Positions 33,375-48,300 of a stretch of 64,000 nt of DNA are shown here, piece after piece (position 1 is the stretch's first letter; each line of letters begins with the position of its first letter). The stretch spans positions 26,938,001-27,002,000 of the forward strand of contig NC_134025.1 of assembly GCF_964204645.1 (NCBI RefSeq). The letters are read 5' to 3'. This DNA comes from Tubulanus polymorphus (Eukaryota > Nemertea > Palaeonemertea > Tubulaniformes > Tubulanidae). The notes below the pieces were generated by a model. The model made no database searches. It saw nothing but the letters and a program-made list of their open reading frames with translations, and was not told where the DNA came from. Position numbers and translations under genes: made by a program.

Positions 33375-36300
33375 TCATCTTGTATAATAAACTCTATAGT
33401 ATAGCTGTTTTGACCGCCACAACGAATACGAATTGTCAAATTTAAGTAAATAAACACCCTGGCCGGGATACATATGACTCCCACAGTAAACTTCCTCATG
33501 GCAGTCTCGTCGATATATGGGAATGATTTCATCAGTCGGTGGGCGGTTGTCCTTTTTCTTTGATCCCTTCTCTACATCCCCCTTTCCAGCCTCGGCGTTA
33601 GCTCCTGAAACATATCAAATGACATTCCAAGTAGCAGTTCTTTAAGCCGGGCATACTCAAAAATTCCAATCGATGGTGACAGTTTGATGTTGTGACAGAG
33701 AACACTACAAACTAAAGTAATATGTAAGAATACACTTCACTCTAGAGTGAACACCTTAAAACTGAAACATTATTAATGAGCGAAACATAAGAATCCTCGA
33801 AGAGACATAATGACCCATGAATCAAAACATGAACGAAATGTCGAAATCTCATTTAGAAGCCGGTACACTTGCTGTCACACATGATCTATTAGCCTAATTC
33901 ACAGTTATTGGCGAATGTGTAAGGTTCAAATGGTTGTGGCGTGACATTCTTGCCTCAGGCGAGTCTGATGGGGAAATCAAAGGATTACCGAGCAAATTGC
34001 CGAGGATGTATTTTTCACGTATGAGTTAGCTTTGAGGTCTGGCGGACTGGTAACAACATTTTCAAAGTGTGGTTTCTTGAAGAGAAATAACCAGACTTGG
34101 TTATTGCTTCCGGGTGGTTCAAAAAAGCATCTAGCATCATCAAAATACAACACCAGGGCAGCAAATTTTAGATATATGAAACATTAAGAATGGTGACTAT
34201 CTAAAACTTCATAAATTTCAAACACTGCTGTAAAAGGAGACATCATTTTTATAGACCAGCTTTAATTCTACCTCTGCAACCATTTACTTAACCTAAAAAA
34301 AGTCAATTGAGTTTACTGAAGGGATTAAAGTCTAAACTTGTCTGAAATACCAGCCTCAAGGTGGTTGGAAGCATCTCAGATAATCCAGTGAGGTGTGGGA
34401 GAGGGGGCTTCAATAGAATACTCACCACCGCTTTCTTCCTCTTCATCTTCCTCATCACTGGACTCGCTAACGTGTACACTAACAGCATTACTGGGAGCTA
34501 TTGTCCACTCGAAGTAGACACCGAAACCTATATCATAGTTATCAGTAGCGAATTCCCAAAATAAACACGTACCATCTTCATGTGTCGGAACTCTTACCTG
34601 CGAAAAATATGAAAAAAATGTCCTGAAACTTGAACCTATAATCAAATACTAATCATCTTGTGTATGCATAGATTTATTCTTAAAAATCATGATATCTGTA
34701 AGTCGTAGAAGCAATTGCAAGGAATTTGTTTTTCTTTTCAACATTTTTTAGAAGAGGTGTATTAAAAAACCCATAATAGGAATGAAAAAATAACTATCAA
34801 TTCTGTTTTCTTGACGTCAGGAAGATTAATTCTTACCTTCAGAGTTTATTCAAAATGTTTATCTAAAATAAGGCTGAAGATAGAAGAAAGAAGTAATCTT
34901 CCAGAAATGTCAGGATAACAGAATTTATAGTTATTGTTTCATCACTATAGTGGGTTTCCTAAATATAACTGATCAGGGGACATGTACTAGGAATAAACAC
35001 ACTAAACACAAGATATTGACAACATAGACAGACCTGTGACATCAATAAAACGTTTTACACCCCATGGATAAACATAATATAGATGATAAATATGACAATA
35101 AAATAGCGTAATTTCATGCAAGCGAAATGGGTAAGATGTCGTGGGGCCAGGAGAACTATCTACCGTATTCTATCACAGGAATGATCTAAGCGTATAATTT
35201 ACGACAACGTAAAAAGGGAAATGAACGGAACTGGTATGGTAATAAGGCAGAAGACTTTGATCACCAGGTTACACAGATTCAAAGCTCTATTCATGTTGAA
35301 GATTGCGGCTGCAGCCTGTTTAAGTAGGAGTATCACGTGTAGCTGGTTTTATTGAGTAAATTCAAAATGCACATTTCAAAAGCCATTACATTACTTAGGT
35401 TGTCAACGTACGGTATATTAGTCCATAACCATTTTCACGATGAAAATTCATATAATTTTTTATGTTTTCATAACGAATTCATTTGATTCGGGTATGATTG
35501 AAATGTAAATCAGAGCACTCGAGTTCAAACTAGTGACTTCAATGAGTGATCTGTTTTTGATAATAATGAACCTGAGGCTGTCACGTTTTATAGTGGAAAT
35601 CAGAGCGGAAGACATGAACACATTTTAACACGTTATCGCTAATGAAGACACATCGAACGGGGAAATCTACTGGAGACACATTGCTTGATGGATCGAAAAA
35701 GGTGCCAAAGAAAAGATAGTAAGGAAACATTAAAAGATTATTGGGTCTGATATCTAAAATAATATACTATTTTCTGGGATTAAAGCATGCAAATGATATT
35801 GCATATGGAATGAAAGAAACGCCAAGCAAAGATAACTAAATCATTAAGAATAGATAAACAAATGAAAACTTTTAAATCTAAGATCAACATCTGACTCAAC
35901 CAGATCATCACTTCATAACTGCTCAAATAACTGATGAAAATTAAAAGGATTTGAATTTGTAGATAGTTCATTAATGCCACATAGTATCAATATTTACATT
36001 TCAAATGCAATGATAGCAATTCAGATGTCTGTATATGAATATCAGATCAGGATAGATTAGTAATAAGATCTATAATGAACTGTCCATCAAAATCAGGTTC
36101 ATTTTAACTTCCTGCCTGATTCTGGGACCATATAGAAAGGACCAGAGGGACATCATAATTATTAGTTAGAATCATTGATGTACATACTATCAAAAATACA
36201 TGAAGAGGATGTATTTTTGATCCTATCCTAGTCATAGGGGTTTCACATACATCATCAATTTTTTTTCATCTGTTATGATGTTGGAAATCTAAGCGACTGC

Positions 36301-39300
36301 TGCTATGAATTTCATGTTTCAACTCGCTGATAATAGATAGCCCTGTATCTTCTGTTCAACGCAATTTCATCCAACTTCGCAGTAATTATTACTGAGAGCC
36401 GCATAGTAATGTCAAACGCAATGGGAATATGTGGTAGCATAGATAAGTGCCCACGTCTGATATATGACAAGGAATAGATGTTCAATATGAAATGAACTGA
36501 TATCGCAGAAATCTGGGTCTGGTTGTTCATAGGTCATCACAAGTTATTACAAGTTAATCCTGCAGATGATTGGAATTTTGTCTCCCTTACTTAACAGACA
36601 CGGTTTTAGATGAAAACTACTTCAATCTCGGCCCACTAAAAAGAGTTTAGACATAACAACTTCTAAAAGCAATCTCCCATACCGTATATCACATAAGGCT
36701 AAACTATAAGGCTAGGAATATAACACGTTAGGGTCAACCTAAATACCCATCTACAAAACCAGCAGCCTATATACACAATCTAGTGGTGTTGAAGAAAAGC
36801 GAAGTTAATCGGTAGTTAATGATCTGTAGGTTGAGAAGTTGTTAATCAGCATCGGTCACAGTTTATCCTGTTGCTGCGTGCGGACAGGCTTTACTTACAG
36901 TGACCGTTTCTCCGGACCCCACTTTTATCACAGCGTCCTTATCCTTTTTCAAGGACTCTTTGAATTCCTTTATGTCCTTCCTCGTCCACATGGAGGCTGC
37001 AGCTACAGGTGGAAGATCATCTACAACAACATGACAACATCAACAATCAGTGAATCGTTTTAGAAATCACCAGAGAGCTGCCAGCAAGCTGCCGCTCACG
37101 TCTACAAGCGTGGTGTGTAACCATCATATTGCAACTGGCAACTCGGCACCCTATTACAAGGTGGACCCGATTGATTAGTGAAAGCGTAAGAACAGTGAAA
37201 ACTTTTACACAACAAATAAACACATATCGAAATATTACGAGATACAAGTGGATGACAGAGAAATTCGAAGTGACATTTTCAGAAGGTTGTAAAGATTTCG
37301 CTGAGCTTTATAAAATGAAATCAATTATAGATCGCTGATATATTGAAATAATTAGAATTCTGACGCCTGCGCAGGATTAGCATTTTAGCGCATGAGACAG
37401 CGCTTGTCATATCTCGCAGTTACACTCCCACCTTGGCTGTGAAACGATGGGATTTAATGATAAAATTCTATGAATAATTCATTTAATTTGATGCGTTACG
37501 GTTGGATTGATATTGAATGCATTTCAAAACCCGGTGTCTATTCAAGATAATGTTTCCAAGACTGAGGAATGTCGATTTATGATAAATAGTACTGCGGAGG
37601 GGGGATTCAACAAAAAAGACAATTGAGAAACCTGAATGATATTTGGTGAGATTAAAGCTTACACGATCGGACATATTTACAACACCAGAGAGAGACATGT
37701 GAAATGAGACGGGTCCACCTTGTTCATAGAACAGTCAACTAACTCACCGTCGCTGTAGATAGAGACCCAACTTTGATAACCGAATCACCTGTCTTTCGAC
37801 ATTTGGCTTTAAAATCGACTAATTCTTTATACTGCCAAGTCGAAGCAGGCATTAAAGATGGCCTGGGACTCCCATCAGCGAACAATCTCAATGTTTCTGG
37901 AAGTTTTTCACATCAATATTTAAACATGAAATTTGCATTTGCATCAAAAATCTTCTTTTTACTGAAAGTAGTGTTTATTGGATAAAATTTCGCCACTAAT
38001 CAGCTTAACTGTTTTCTGAGGTATTCATTAAACAATTGAAAGATTAGGAGAATAATTAAGATGTATTTAATGTATATAGTACCAGCTGTTTAAATGTCGC
38101 TGTAATTACAGATTTCAAGTGACGTTTTGAGAGAGAGCAGATACGCTCCACAAGACATATGAGAGAGTGCTTAAAATACTATTTGGATCAGTCAAGTTGT
38201 ACTTAATGCAACTGGAAACAATTTAGTGTCAACTTTTTTACGTTGACAGATTAAATACATTATGAGCTGAATAAATGAAAATGAACCAGCAGTAATTCAG
38301 CTATAGAAGAAGAATTGGCTCTATGAATGATTACTTACTATCAGATTCATTAGAACTTTCAGAATCAACGCCGTTGTTTTGAGGAGTATTTTCGGCATCA
38401 CCGTTTGTCTGATCGAGGCTGTGTTTTTTGAGACTCGGACTTCCTTCTTCAGCTGTCACTGTCATCGTTGTTTCAGTGATAGTGTGGGGTTTTTCGTCAG
38501 TGACCGTGTTCTCCTGATCAGCAGGTGTTTGTGAAGCCATGTTGTTATGATTCAGATAGTGTTGTTGTTGCTGTTGTATCAATTGTTGTTGGTAGACTTG
38601 TTGCATATACTGCTGGAAGTGCTGTTCTTGAAGTTGCTTGATTAATGTTTGTTGCTGCAATAAACAAGAAAAGATATCACCTTATAGAATTTTTGATAAT
38701 TACCTTACTGAACCTGCAATGTATTCACACATTTATTATTAGTACAAAACAATGGGACAATATTTAGAAGAGGGCAAATATGAGATCTGAAAGTTCAAAT
38801 GCTATTCAGTACAAATTCTAAAACCTTTTCAGCCATTTCTGATCTAAGCCTATGAACAGCCTGCCTAATATTCCAAATATGAGAAATGCAGAGAAAAACC
38901 AGCGACATATATATCACAATTGCGTCCAACAAGCCATCTGCAGGTAAATGTATCAAGTTGCTTGTTTTCCAATTAGCTGTCTCTACTCTCTAAAGACGAC
39001 CACCAAACACTTGTCTCCCTTGAGATTTAAGATGATCAAAAACACTTCCGAAAAAAGATTTTAAAACACAGTTCCCCGAGGAAAGCGGAAATTTTGTCTG
39101 GTATAATAAGTCAGCGACACGTAGAAACGCATCAACAAGGAAGTGACATTAACAGCGAGTTTTATTCGAGTTAATGCTACGTTCCCCATTAAGATCAAAA
39201 TTGCTTTCTTATACACCGATACCGGACTTCAGATATAATGCAAGCGAGGAAAAAATCTTACCGAGTGACGGAGGTTAATTGGTTGCAGAACGAAATTACC

Positions 39301-42300
39301 TCAACGCGCAATGACTATCAATGCCAGCTACATGACAGCTTTAACCTTCCTGACTCGAGAATAAAATCACATGATGAACGTTTCCCATGACTGTATCAAT
39401 AACAGGGAGGCTTATGAATTACATCAAACACCATCGAGTAAATTGATTGGTTATTTCCTTTTCAATATAGTGTTTATATCCCGGTACCGGGCAATACTAA
39501 TACCTCGACTAATGCAAGTACAATCCATTCTATGATACAAAAAAAACCTCATATTTTCAGTGAAACGTGTACCCGGCCACAATGAGAACAGTATCGACTT
39601 CCACGACTGAGCTTAATCAGATTATGAAGCCGTATGATTGAATCTCTCGTTTTCACTAGCTTTACCGATTCATATGAGATCAACACGTATTTGTAGAATT
39701 ACTCACTCGCCATTAATCATAGTCAAATTTTAATTAACAGTTATCAGTGTAGAAGCCACTCTGCAAAACAAACCACTTCGCGAAATCGAAATAAAAACCG
39801 CTGTTTTTTCTACGCGTTCTGCAACAACCACCTCATCAAGGCGAATAGAATTACCGGTTAAACAAGCGAGGCGTAATTTCTTTAATAATCTAAAGCAAGT
39901 TGACACAAACTTCTGTTGAAATTTTCCTGCTGAGAACTCAATTTACCGTCGGCATCAGAGCTATCGCTTTTCCATTGAATATTTGATTGATGAGCCAATT
40001 GGAAATTGATTGGTATTTCACAATCTCCGTTACATTGTGTGATGGAAAGCAACTGCGCGAGTTCGGTATTCGCCGTTTACGCCGAAAGAAAAATCCCAAA
40101 ACGTAAGATGGTCGTAATCCAGCGATGCCTAGCGAGTGAAAATAGAACACAGACCGCAGAATTAGCCTCTGATGAGTTTCCGATGACAGCCAAGTTAATA
40201 CAACTATCTGCGAAAGATATAAGTGAACAGCACTCCTGACGTTGCTGTTAAGGATAATCGTAAATGATGAATGTAGTCGCAGGAGGGTTATTTGCCGGCT
40301 GACAAAATCTCTTTGAATGATTTATCTCTGTTTTCGAGCAACGAACTGAAACCAGTAGGCCTATACCGAGCAATGGTTAAGATGCACGAATGGCTTCGCA
40401 CATCATTAATGCCGTAATTATTGATACAAATCATATTAAGATACAGCGAACTGTGCTTCCCTGAATAAATAATGCGACATGATACAATCTTGAATAAGAA
40501 ATTAACTACGCCGTAAGTTTCTCATTCAGAATCAACATTACTCAGCCCTACAGCTGTGGACTGCCGAGTATTTCAGCGAAAATAGTTAATTTTTTAAATT
40601 TCATCACTTAATTTGACTATTTCTGTTGACGCAAATGATACCTAAGCAATTGTGCACTAACTTCAATGCATCAAATGTATATCTTTAAAGCCTAGCACAC
40701 ATCGACGTTACGATTGGAGACAACTAGTTGCAAGGCAGTTTTCGGCGCATGAGAGGAACTGGCTGGATACGATCAGTTGCTTGAATGTGTCGATGTGAGC
40801 GAGCTTACGATTGGTAAGCGTCGATCTATCTCCAGTTCCAGCCAGTTGCCCATGTTCTACTTTTGAGCAACTGGTTGTACTCAATCGCAGTCATATCCGT
40901 CGATGTGAGCGCTCTGGATCTCGACGATCGACACGCGCCATGCAGTTGCTGCAACTGACCGGTTGTAACTAGATTTCGATGTGCGCGGGGTAATCGTTCG
41001 GTAGCAACTAGTTGTCTCCAATCGCAGTGTCGATGTGCGCTAGGCTTTAGATCGCCAAGGAGGTCCATCATTTAATTTTACTGTTACTGAATTCATTTTG
41101 TAAACAAATCAATGCGTATCTAGCGATCATTATCCGGTAACATATAAATCTCATAGTGATCATTCCGACGGATTGGTTACAGATAGGTAAAATGAACTTA
41201 TCGTTGACCAGATAAATGGTGACAAGTATCGCCATTCGAGTGGTACGGATAATGGCTCCGAACTAATAAGCTAGAGTAGTTGACGGAGAAAGAGATGAGA
41301 ATGGCGTGTGAAGAGACTAGATAGGAATCTCTTGTACAAATCAACTTCACAGAATGCACAATTACAGAATTCCATGTGGATTTCCATCAAAATGGATATA
41401 AGCTTATTGTGGTGACAGCGTGAATCTTTCAGCACGCTTTATTGTGGTGATAGCTTGAATCTTTCAGCACTCTTATAATAGTGATAGAATGAATCTTTCA
41501 GCATGTTTCTGCTAAATATTCTAATGAATTTTCTTAACAAATCTATACGTGATCATCATGAAATTTTAAAATATTTTTGGTCTTCACAACCCGCAGAACA
41601 ATTATCCTTTGTACAATCTTACAAACCATGAAAAACATAACAGAAGATGGATTACCTGCAATAACCTGCTTGAGTTATAGGTAACTAAATAACAACTAGT
41701 CCTTGAAATCTCTTCAATCATAAACAGATCACAGACACGCCAATTCAAATAACAGCGTGATACGTAAAAGCGATTAGCTCAGCAAATCTATACCTATAAC
41801 CTGATGATACCTGCTTCCTGGGAGACTATATGGACGTGTAACTCGCAATGTTAATGCGTACACAGATGAACTTCAGTTGGTGGTTAATGAGCGATGGTCT
41901 GATTCACCTTGTGCTATTAAATACACGTGTATCAGAGCATACCACCTAGCTACAGCTGATGACATTAGGGTTCTCCCTGACCAATAGGGGTTCTCCCCGA
42001 GCAAGGCAGCGCTATTAGCGCGCAACAACGCTATTCAACAAACATTCAACATTATCTACTTTCCTTCGAACCACACCCAAATTTGATGTCGTTGAATAAG
42101 ACTGCACTATATTGATTCCGTGCTGCATTTGAAATATGAAAGCACAAAATCGATTTGTAAATTCATTCAATTCAGTACCTGAGCTTACAATACGACTAAC
42201 TGACTATCTAGTTAATATGTGAAGACAAAATGTCCGTTTCAAAAAACCAAGACTTTTTGCAAATAAATATCGCTCTGTTTTGTAACTGTGAGATTATCAA

Positions 42301-45300
42301 CATGATTACTAGTAACCTTAGTACTGGTCTCTAACTGACAAGACCTATCAGAAACTGATTGCAATTCACAGTCATGAGCCGTCATGACAATCAGAATTTG
42401 ACCAGATATGAGCATATTATGATAAGCGTTTATAATGTAACTGATCCTCAAAAAACCAATAAGCAAAACGTCATATGATCCGTGACTGTCACATATTCTG
42501 ACAACTCATCAAGAATTGGGTTCCTCAAAAATCTGTAACATACCTTTATAACTAATATAAATATATAACTGGTGGTACTCCTGATTAACTCTGTCAACAT
42601 CAAGACAACCAGCGTTTATGAAGATCTATGGTTATGTATATTTTGTCTCATGCTGCAGTTATATATTGTTTGGTCACACCCCTTCCTTTGTCTGATGATG
42701 TGGTAATTATAATACAAACCCAAGTATTGGTTGATGATTAGCACCTATATATAAAGTGTCATAATCATGAATACAAAGATATGTTCAAACATTAAAACGG
42801 TCTGATTTATGTCGCACCCTGTATTTGTCTAAGTAAACGTTAATTTCATCTCCAATCAATTCTGAAATAGTTCAAAAACGTTCGCATTCTAAACACAACC
42901 GGAAGCAAAATATAGCGAAGCTACACTTAAAGAATTCATTTTAGAATAAACCGCACACAGTTAAAATTACATACTTCAAAATGACATCGAAACTTATTTC
43001 TACTTACCACGATATTCAAATTGATTGCTTTATGAATAACTAACTATTTCCCTGGATGCAAGAACAGATATAAAACTCCGGCGTTAATTAAGGACTGCGT
43101 TAACACAAATTCATCTGCCTACAGTAATTCCACGCGTGCTAATTCGTCAGCGCGATCATCATCGAATGGTTACTGTTACTTCGAGTGAAAAATGTGAAGC
43201 CTCAGGAGAAGCCGGCGAAGTGCAGTCACTTTACCGCGATATTTGATGATGTGGCAATTCAGTACCATGTGATAAGTAACGGCCAGCTCCTATAGGCTGT
43301 TACCGCATCGCGACTTTCAACGATTTCGAATGTCTATCTTACCTTAACAATCGATATCCTGCCTTTGATCGAATTACGACGGCATACCTATGAACAGTAC
43401 CAGCGCCACGCCGCGTCTATATCCAGGAAGTTTAATAATGTTTGCGATAACATCAAATACTGGTGACACATTGTCGCATACATCATCTGACAACTCAAGG
43501 CAGGTTCCGCGTACTAATATTTATTTATTACCCGAAGTGATCCATCAACTTTAAGGATCTGAATATACAATTTGGACTCATTTGGAAATAACGGAACCTT
43601 AGTGATTAAACTATTTATGATCCAACTTCCAGCCAATGAAGTTACGGCACCGTCGTCGCCGCTGACCGCAGCAACAATCGTTGATTTATTTGCGAGGATA
43701 TTTCAGTTGCTAAGCGACATATCACGATATGTCACGGAGACGGGAAAAAGCTGGAAACATTTCCTTCCACTTCTACGACACACATGACACTATTTCTACC
43801 TAATCTAATGACACTTTGATGACGGAGAGACAGGTCGATATAGAAATGTATGGCGGACCTTGTTGCTTTGATCTGTTCGCTGTGAATAACTCATGCTTTT
43901 CCATATATCATACAGACAAACCGTACACAATCAATACCGATGTCATATTCCAGAATTTTCCGCAATTTAAAATACATATCTGTAACCGCTGGTAACGAAA
44001 ATCCCATAAAAAGTAGGATACCCTATACTGTTGGAATTCAATACGATAATGTATCCAATTACAGCACTTGTTCAATATTTGTTTAAGCAGTATCAAAAAA
44101 GAACACTCACGCTTGAGCAATAAATATATATTACTAGTATGGATGACTTTTATTTAAGAAATAATGGGCGCCACTCCCAGATACAAGCCATCAAATGACT
44201 GCAGTGTTTTGATTTATAATTAATGGAATTTCCAAGTCGATGTAATAACAACATTATAGCCTCTGCTAGTGATGACGGTTTTTATCACCCGCAATTATGT
44301 TTTATTTCTTTTGCGATCGACGCAGAGACTGTCTTAGAAAAATCATCAATCAAACTCAACTGGGAAATATGGAGCAACCCGGTGGTAATAGAAAAATCTA
44401 CTACCATGTAGATTATTTTGACTACGGTGGTTCCCCTGACCGAGGAACAAGGAAGATTTGAAATCTTATCAATCAACGATCGCTTATCAACTGATCAATG
44501 ATATCGTTGATCAAGAATTCAATACATGGGTTTTTGGACTGTTGGAATCAGGCGATGCATATTGGCAAATATAAACAGGTCCAAGCTGTTAACTATAAGA
44601 CAATATGAACAGGGAGTACGACAAACATCTTAATCCAATAACGCTGACACTGAATTCAGAATAAGTGGAAATTCTTAAATTGAAATTCGATATACATGTA
44701 GATCATAACACAGATGCACTTCAATATTCCAGCAGCAATATTCAATACTTCACATTGCACCTTTCAAAGTTTCAAGGTTAAATCCCAGTGGAAGTGATTA
44801 TATCTATCTATCAAATTCAAGCCCAGTCAGACGAGTTATTTACAGTAGAACAAGTCATTCGGAAATCCCCGTAAATCCTTCTTAGTCTGGATATACTTCA
44901 ATAAAGTGTTCGTCAACACTTAAGCATCTCGTCGTAGCTACGGAAAAATTTGTCGCAATTGTCAGAAATCGATGAACTAGTAAACGGCAAGGTACCCGAG
45001 ATTAGCGAGCGGCACAAGTCTCGTGACACGTGACTTAATAATCACAGCAATAATCTACGTATGAAGACAGTAACGCTTAATCCATGCAGGTCGCCGATCA
45101 TCAATAATTCCAGAACTTTGGAACGGAGTCAGAGTCCACGCACCGATACCTCATACATAAATACTGTACTTCACGCGATGAGCCTATTTGTCCAATCATG
45201 ATTTATTCAAAAACAATCAGTTTCCGCGTTAACCTCCTTTTATGATAAGCATATAAATCGTAGGATTAAATGTTGACCGAGAATTATGCGCCGACATGAA

Positions 45301-48300
45301 AAATGACGAGCACTTAAGGATTGAATGCGAGTAGCTGATGTTTGATCAAGTCAAATATTAGATAATGCTTATGCCTTCTCTTGGCTTTCGTGGGTTACCA
45401 TCGCCGCATTCAATCTTGTATTATCAGTACGATTCACATGCCTGAAAGCTACCCGATGAATATACAAGTTCTGCATTTGTGTGCGAATAATCTCTGGTGG
45501 TTTTATCAGCTGAATAGATTTCAGTATCTCGCTTATCGATGATAAGAGGGTCATTAGACAAAGATTCAGAAATAGAATTTTTTTTTACTAACGCGCGCAA
45601 AGAATATGACGATCCGGAAAATGAATCCATCCGTGAAATCCCGCATTATGAACTACATGAGCGTAGGATATATCGAAATGGATCAGTGGGTAACCAATTT
45701 CCTTTACCAGTCGTCCAAACTAGATTATACGGTCAAACTCATCAATCTAATCACAACATGCAATTTTTGCGACGCAAACGCCGCACAATTGCCATATGTT
45801 GACTCGTATTCGGCCGAATACGTTCCCTCAAGCAACAGACTGAATGACATTAGAGCCACGCATGAAGGTGACGCTTAAAAAATTCATGACAGCCGAAATA
45901 AAATTCTTATCGCAATCGAGATCGGTTTCTACGCACTTGTCTGCAAGACGTATAAAGTTCGAAATAGTCGACTTGGGAAAACGCGAAGACTAAGGTGAGG
46001 ATGAAAGGTGGTGCGCGTTATTGGCAATCGGTGATTTTACGAATCCCTAGTGATATATTATCCGGAGAAGATGGTTATATTGCTGGCGGCAGTGGAACCA
46101 GCTATGTAAAGTAACAGCATCGACGTATAAGACTGACAATACAATTTCCCCTTTTCAATTCTTCTTCCTCTTCTTATTCTTCTTTGAGCGAGAAGAGAGA
46201 GAGAGGAGACACTCGAGACCTAGCTAGCTATCATTATGCACGACCATACAAGAGACAATTAACTGCCTTCAACATACTTAAGTAGAAAACATTACAGATA
46301 TTGAACTGTCTAAATAGTCAGGGGCGGAAAATTGGAAAGCGGGGTAGGAAAGGGCAATCCTCGGATGAAGCAGTTTCCAAAGGTTGTGAGTGAGGGACAT
46401 CAAGGGAATATCAAAAAATGTTGAAAATAAGAAGGAAGGGATGATTGTTATTTTCCCACTTATTATGCAAAGGCATCTCCATCATAGAACGATAACCACA
46501 CTCAAACGTGGTGAACGGATAATAAGATAAAACCCACTATCTACAAATTAAAAGAACTTCAAAACAAGAAATTTATTTATTCCAACAATCTAAAATATAT
46601 AAAATACACGACGTTTCGATCTCACCCTAGAGATCATCGTCAGGTGTGACCTGATATGAAGACGAATAAATATCTAAAAATCTATGTCATCAGTGTTTAC
46701 AAAAACAATGTTTCAATTCAAATGAATGGAAAATCTGATTTTAGTTTTTGACTATTAGATCAATGACACTGATACATTTTTTAGGAACTAGGTGACTCCC
46801 ATGGCAACAGTGTGCTGTATCGCTGAACATGAGCCGCTGCAGTGAGCGATAATAAACCGCTTGTATGCAATGTGTGCATTCACACACACAAGCATTAAAC
46901 CGCGTATAGCTGCAGTTTATATCTCCACTGTATAGACTGCGAGAGAATATCGCTTAGCCGGGGCCTGTATGCAATACAGCTATGCCTCGCCCACGGAGTA
47001 AGGGCAATGGTCAGGTATGGAATCGCGAGGCTCGTCAACTTCTCGCAGAATGTCTACGAAACTACACGTGTCTGTGGAATATGAAAGATTTCTATTCGGC
47101 CGAATTGAAGAGAGACGCATACAATAACCTGTTGAAACAGATAGCGCCGAGCGTTCCTAATTTAGACCTCAGAGACCTGAAACGTAAGTATGAGTTACAA
47201 ACTCAGCTATTCAGATTTCGGACCTATGATCAAGTAGCTCTTAAAACCTAGTCAGTAGCCTAGTCAGTAGCGTATCACCATTGGTTATTTCCACAAACTA
47301 CATAAGCCCATCTGAAAAGCGTACCACCAATGATTAGGGTATTAACCAGCCTACCTAACTACAAGTGCTTCTTTTTGTTTACAGGAATGAGACAAATATC
47401 TATAAAATTCTCTTAAAAGGAGAATCAGATAAATCTGCCTTTATCAATGACACTCTAAACAGATTCCAAATGTCTATTTCAGGACAAATCAAGAATGAGC
47501 GTGATTACTTCAGGGTACAGAAATGCATGGTCGAAAGGTCGAAGCAAATGGGTGATGAACCCGTCGAACCGGGATGGTTTCTATGGGAAACATATCAGTA
47601 TCTCGCCGACGGAATGCAACACCGCGACCGAACATTCATTCCAGCCTTATCATCGCATCAACGCGTGACTGGTGAAAATGACGACGACGATGTCGATGAG
47701 GATGATTATACTGTCGAACATTCAGATAGTCAAGACGACACGTTATTCCTCAAACAAAAGGATCAGTATATGGTAAGTATATATAATCTCGACGAACGCT
47801 CCGCTGTTGAAACGACAATAGTAACAATCCCACAGTTAAAGAGGAAAAACGAGTCCAAGAGGCTCTTCTTGACCTAATAGCTTATTTCAACTATCGGTAT
47901 CCTCATCTTCAGGATTTCGACTGAATTGTAATAAAATGATATCATTAAGCGAGTTTGCCTGTGCCATTTATGTATGAATTGATTCAGTATATAAATAAAT
48001 AAATATCTTTGAAATAAGCTATAGCTATAGCTCAATAAACTATTGTTCTGTGGGATTTTACCATATATGGTGTGTACATGTACATCTATATTGGTTCAAT
48101 CTGAAACCTCTTCAGTTTTATATAAATACCGGCATTCAACGCAAAGAGGTTATCAAAGTTTTTCTATTATCTGTACAGACTAATGACCAACCCAAAACTC
48201 TAGCATGCAAAAGATCAAAGATTGATGATGAGGGAATTCCAGAGGATGACACTTCTATAGGTAATTACCGACACAACATAAATTTCATTCTTCTATTCCT

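Noticed and set aside
46319-46335. CAGGGGCGGA motif like a hAT transposon end
   Set aside because: No matching terminal repeat or 8-bp duplication was found nearby.
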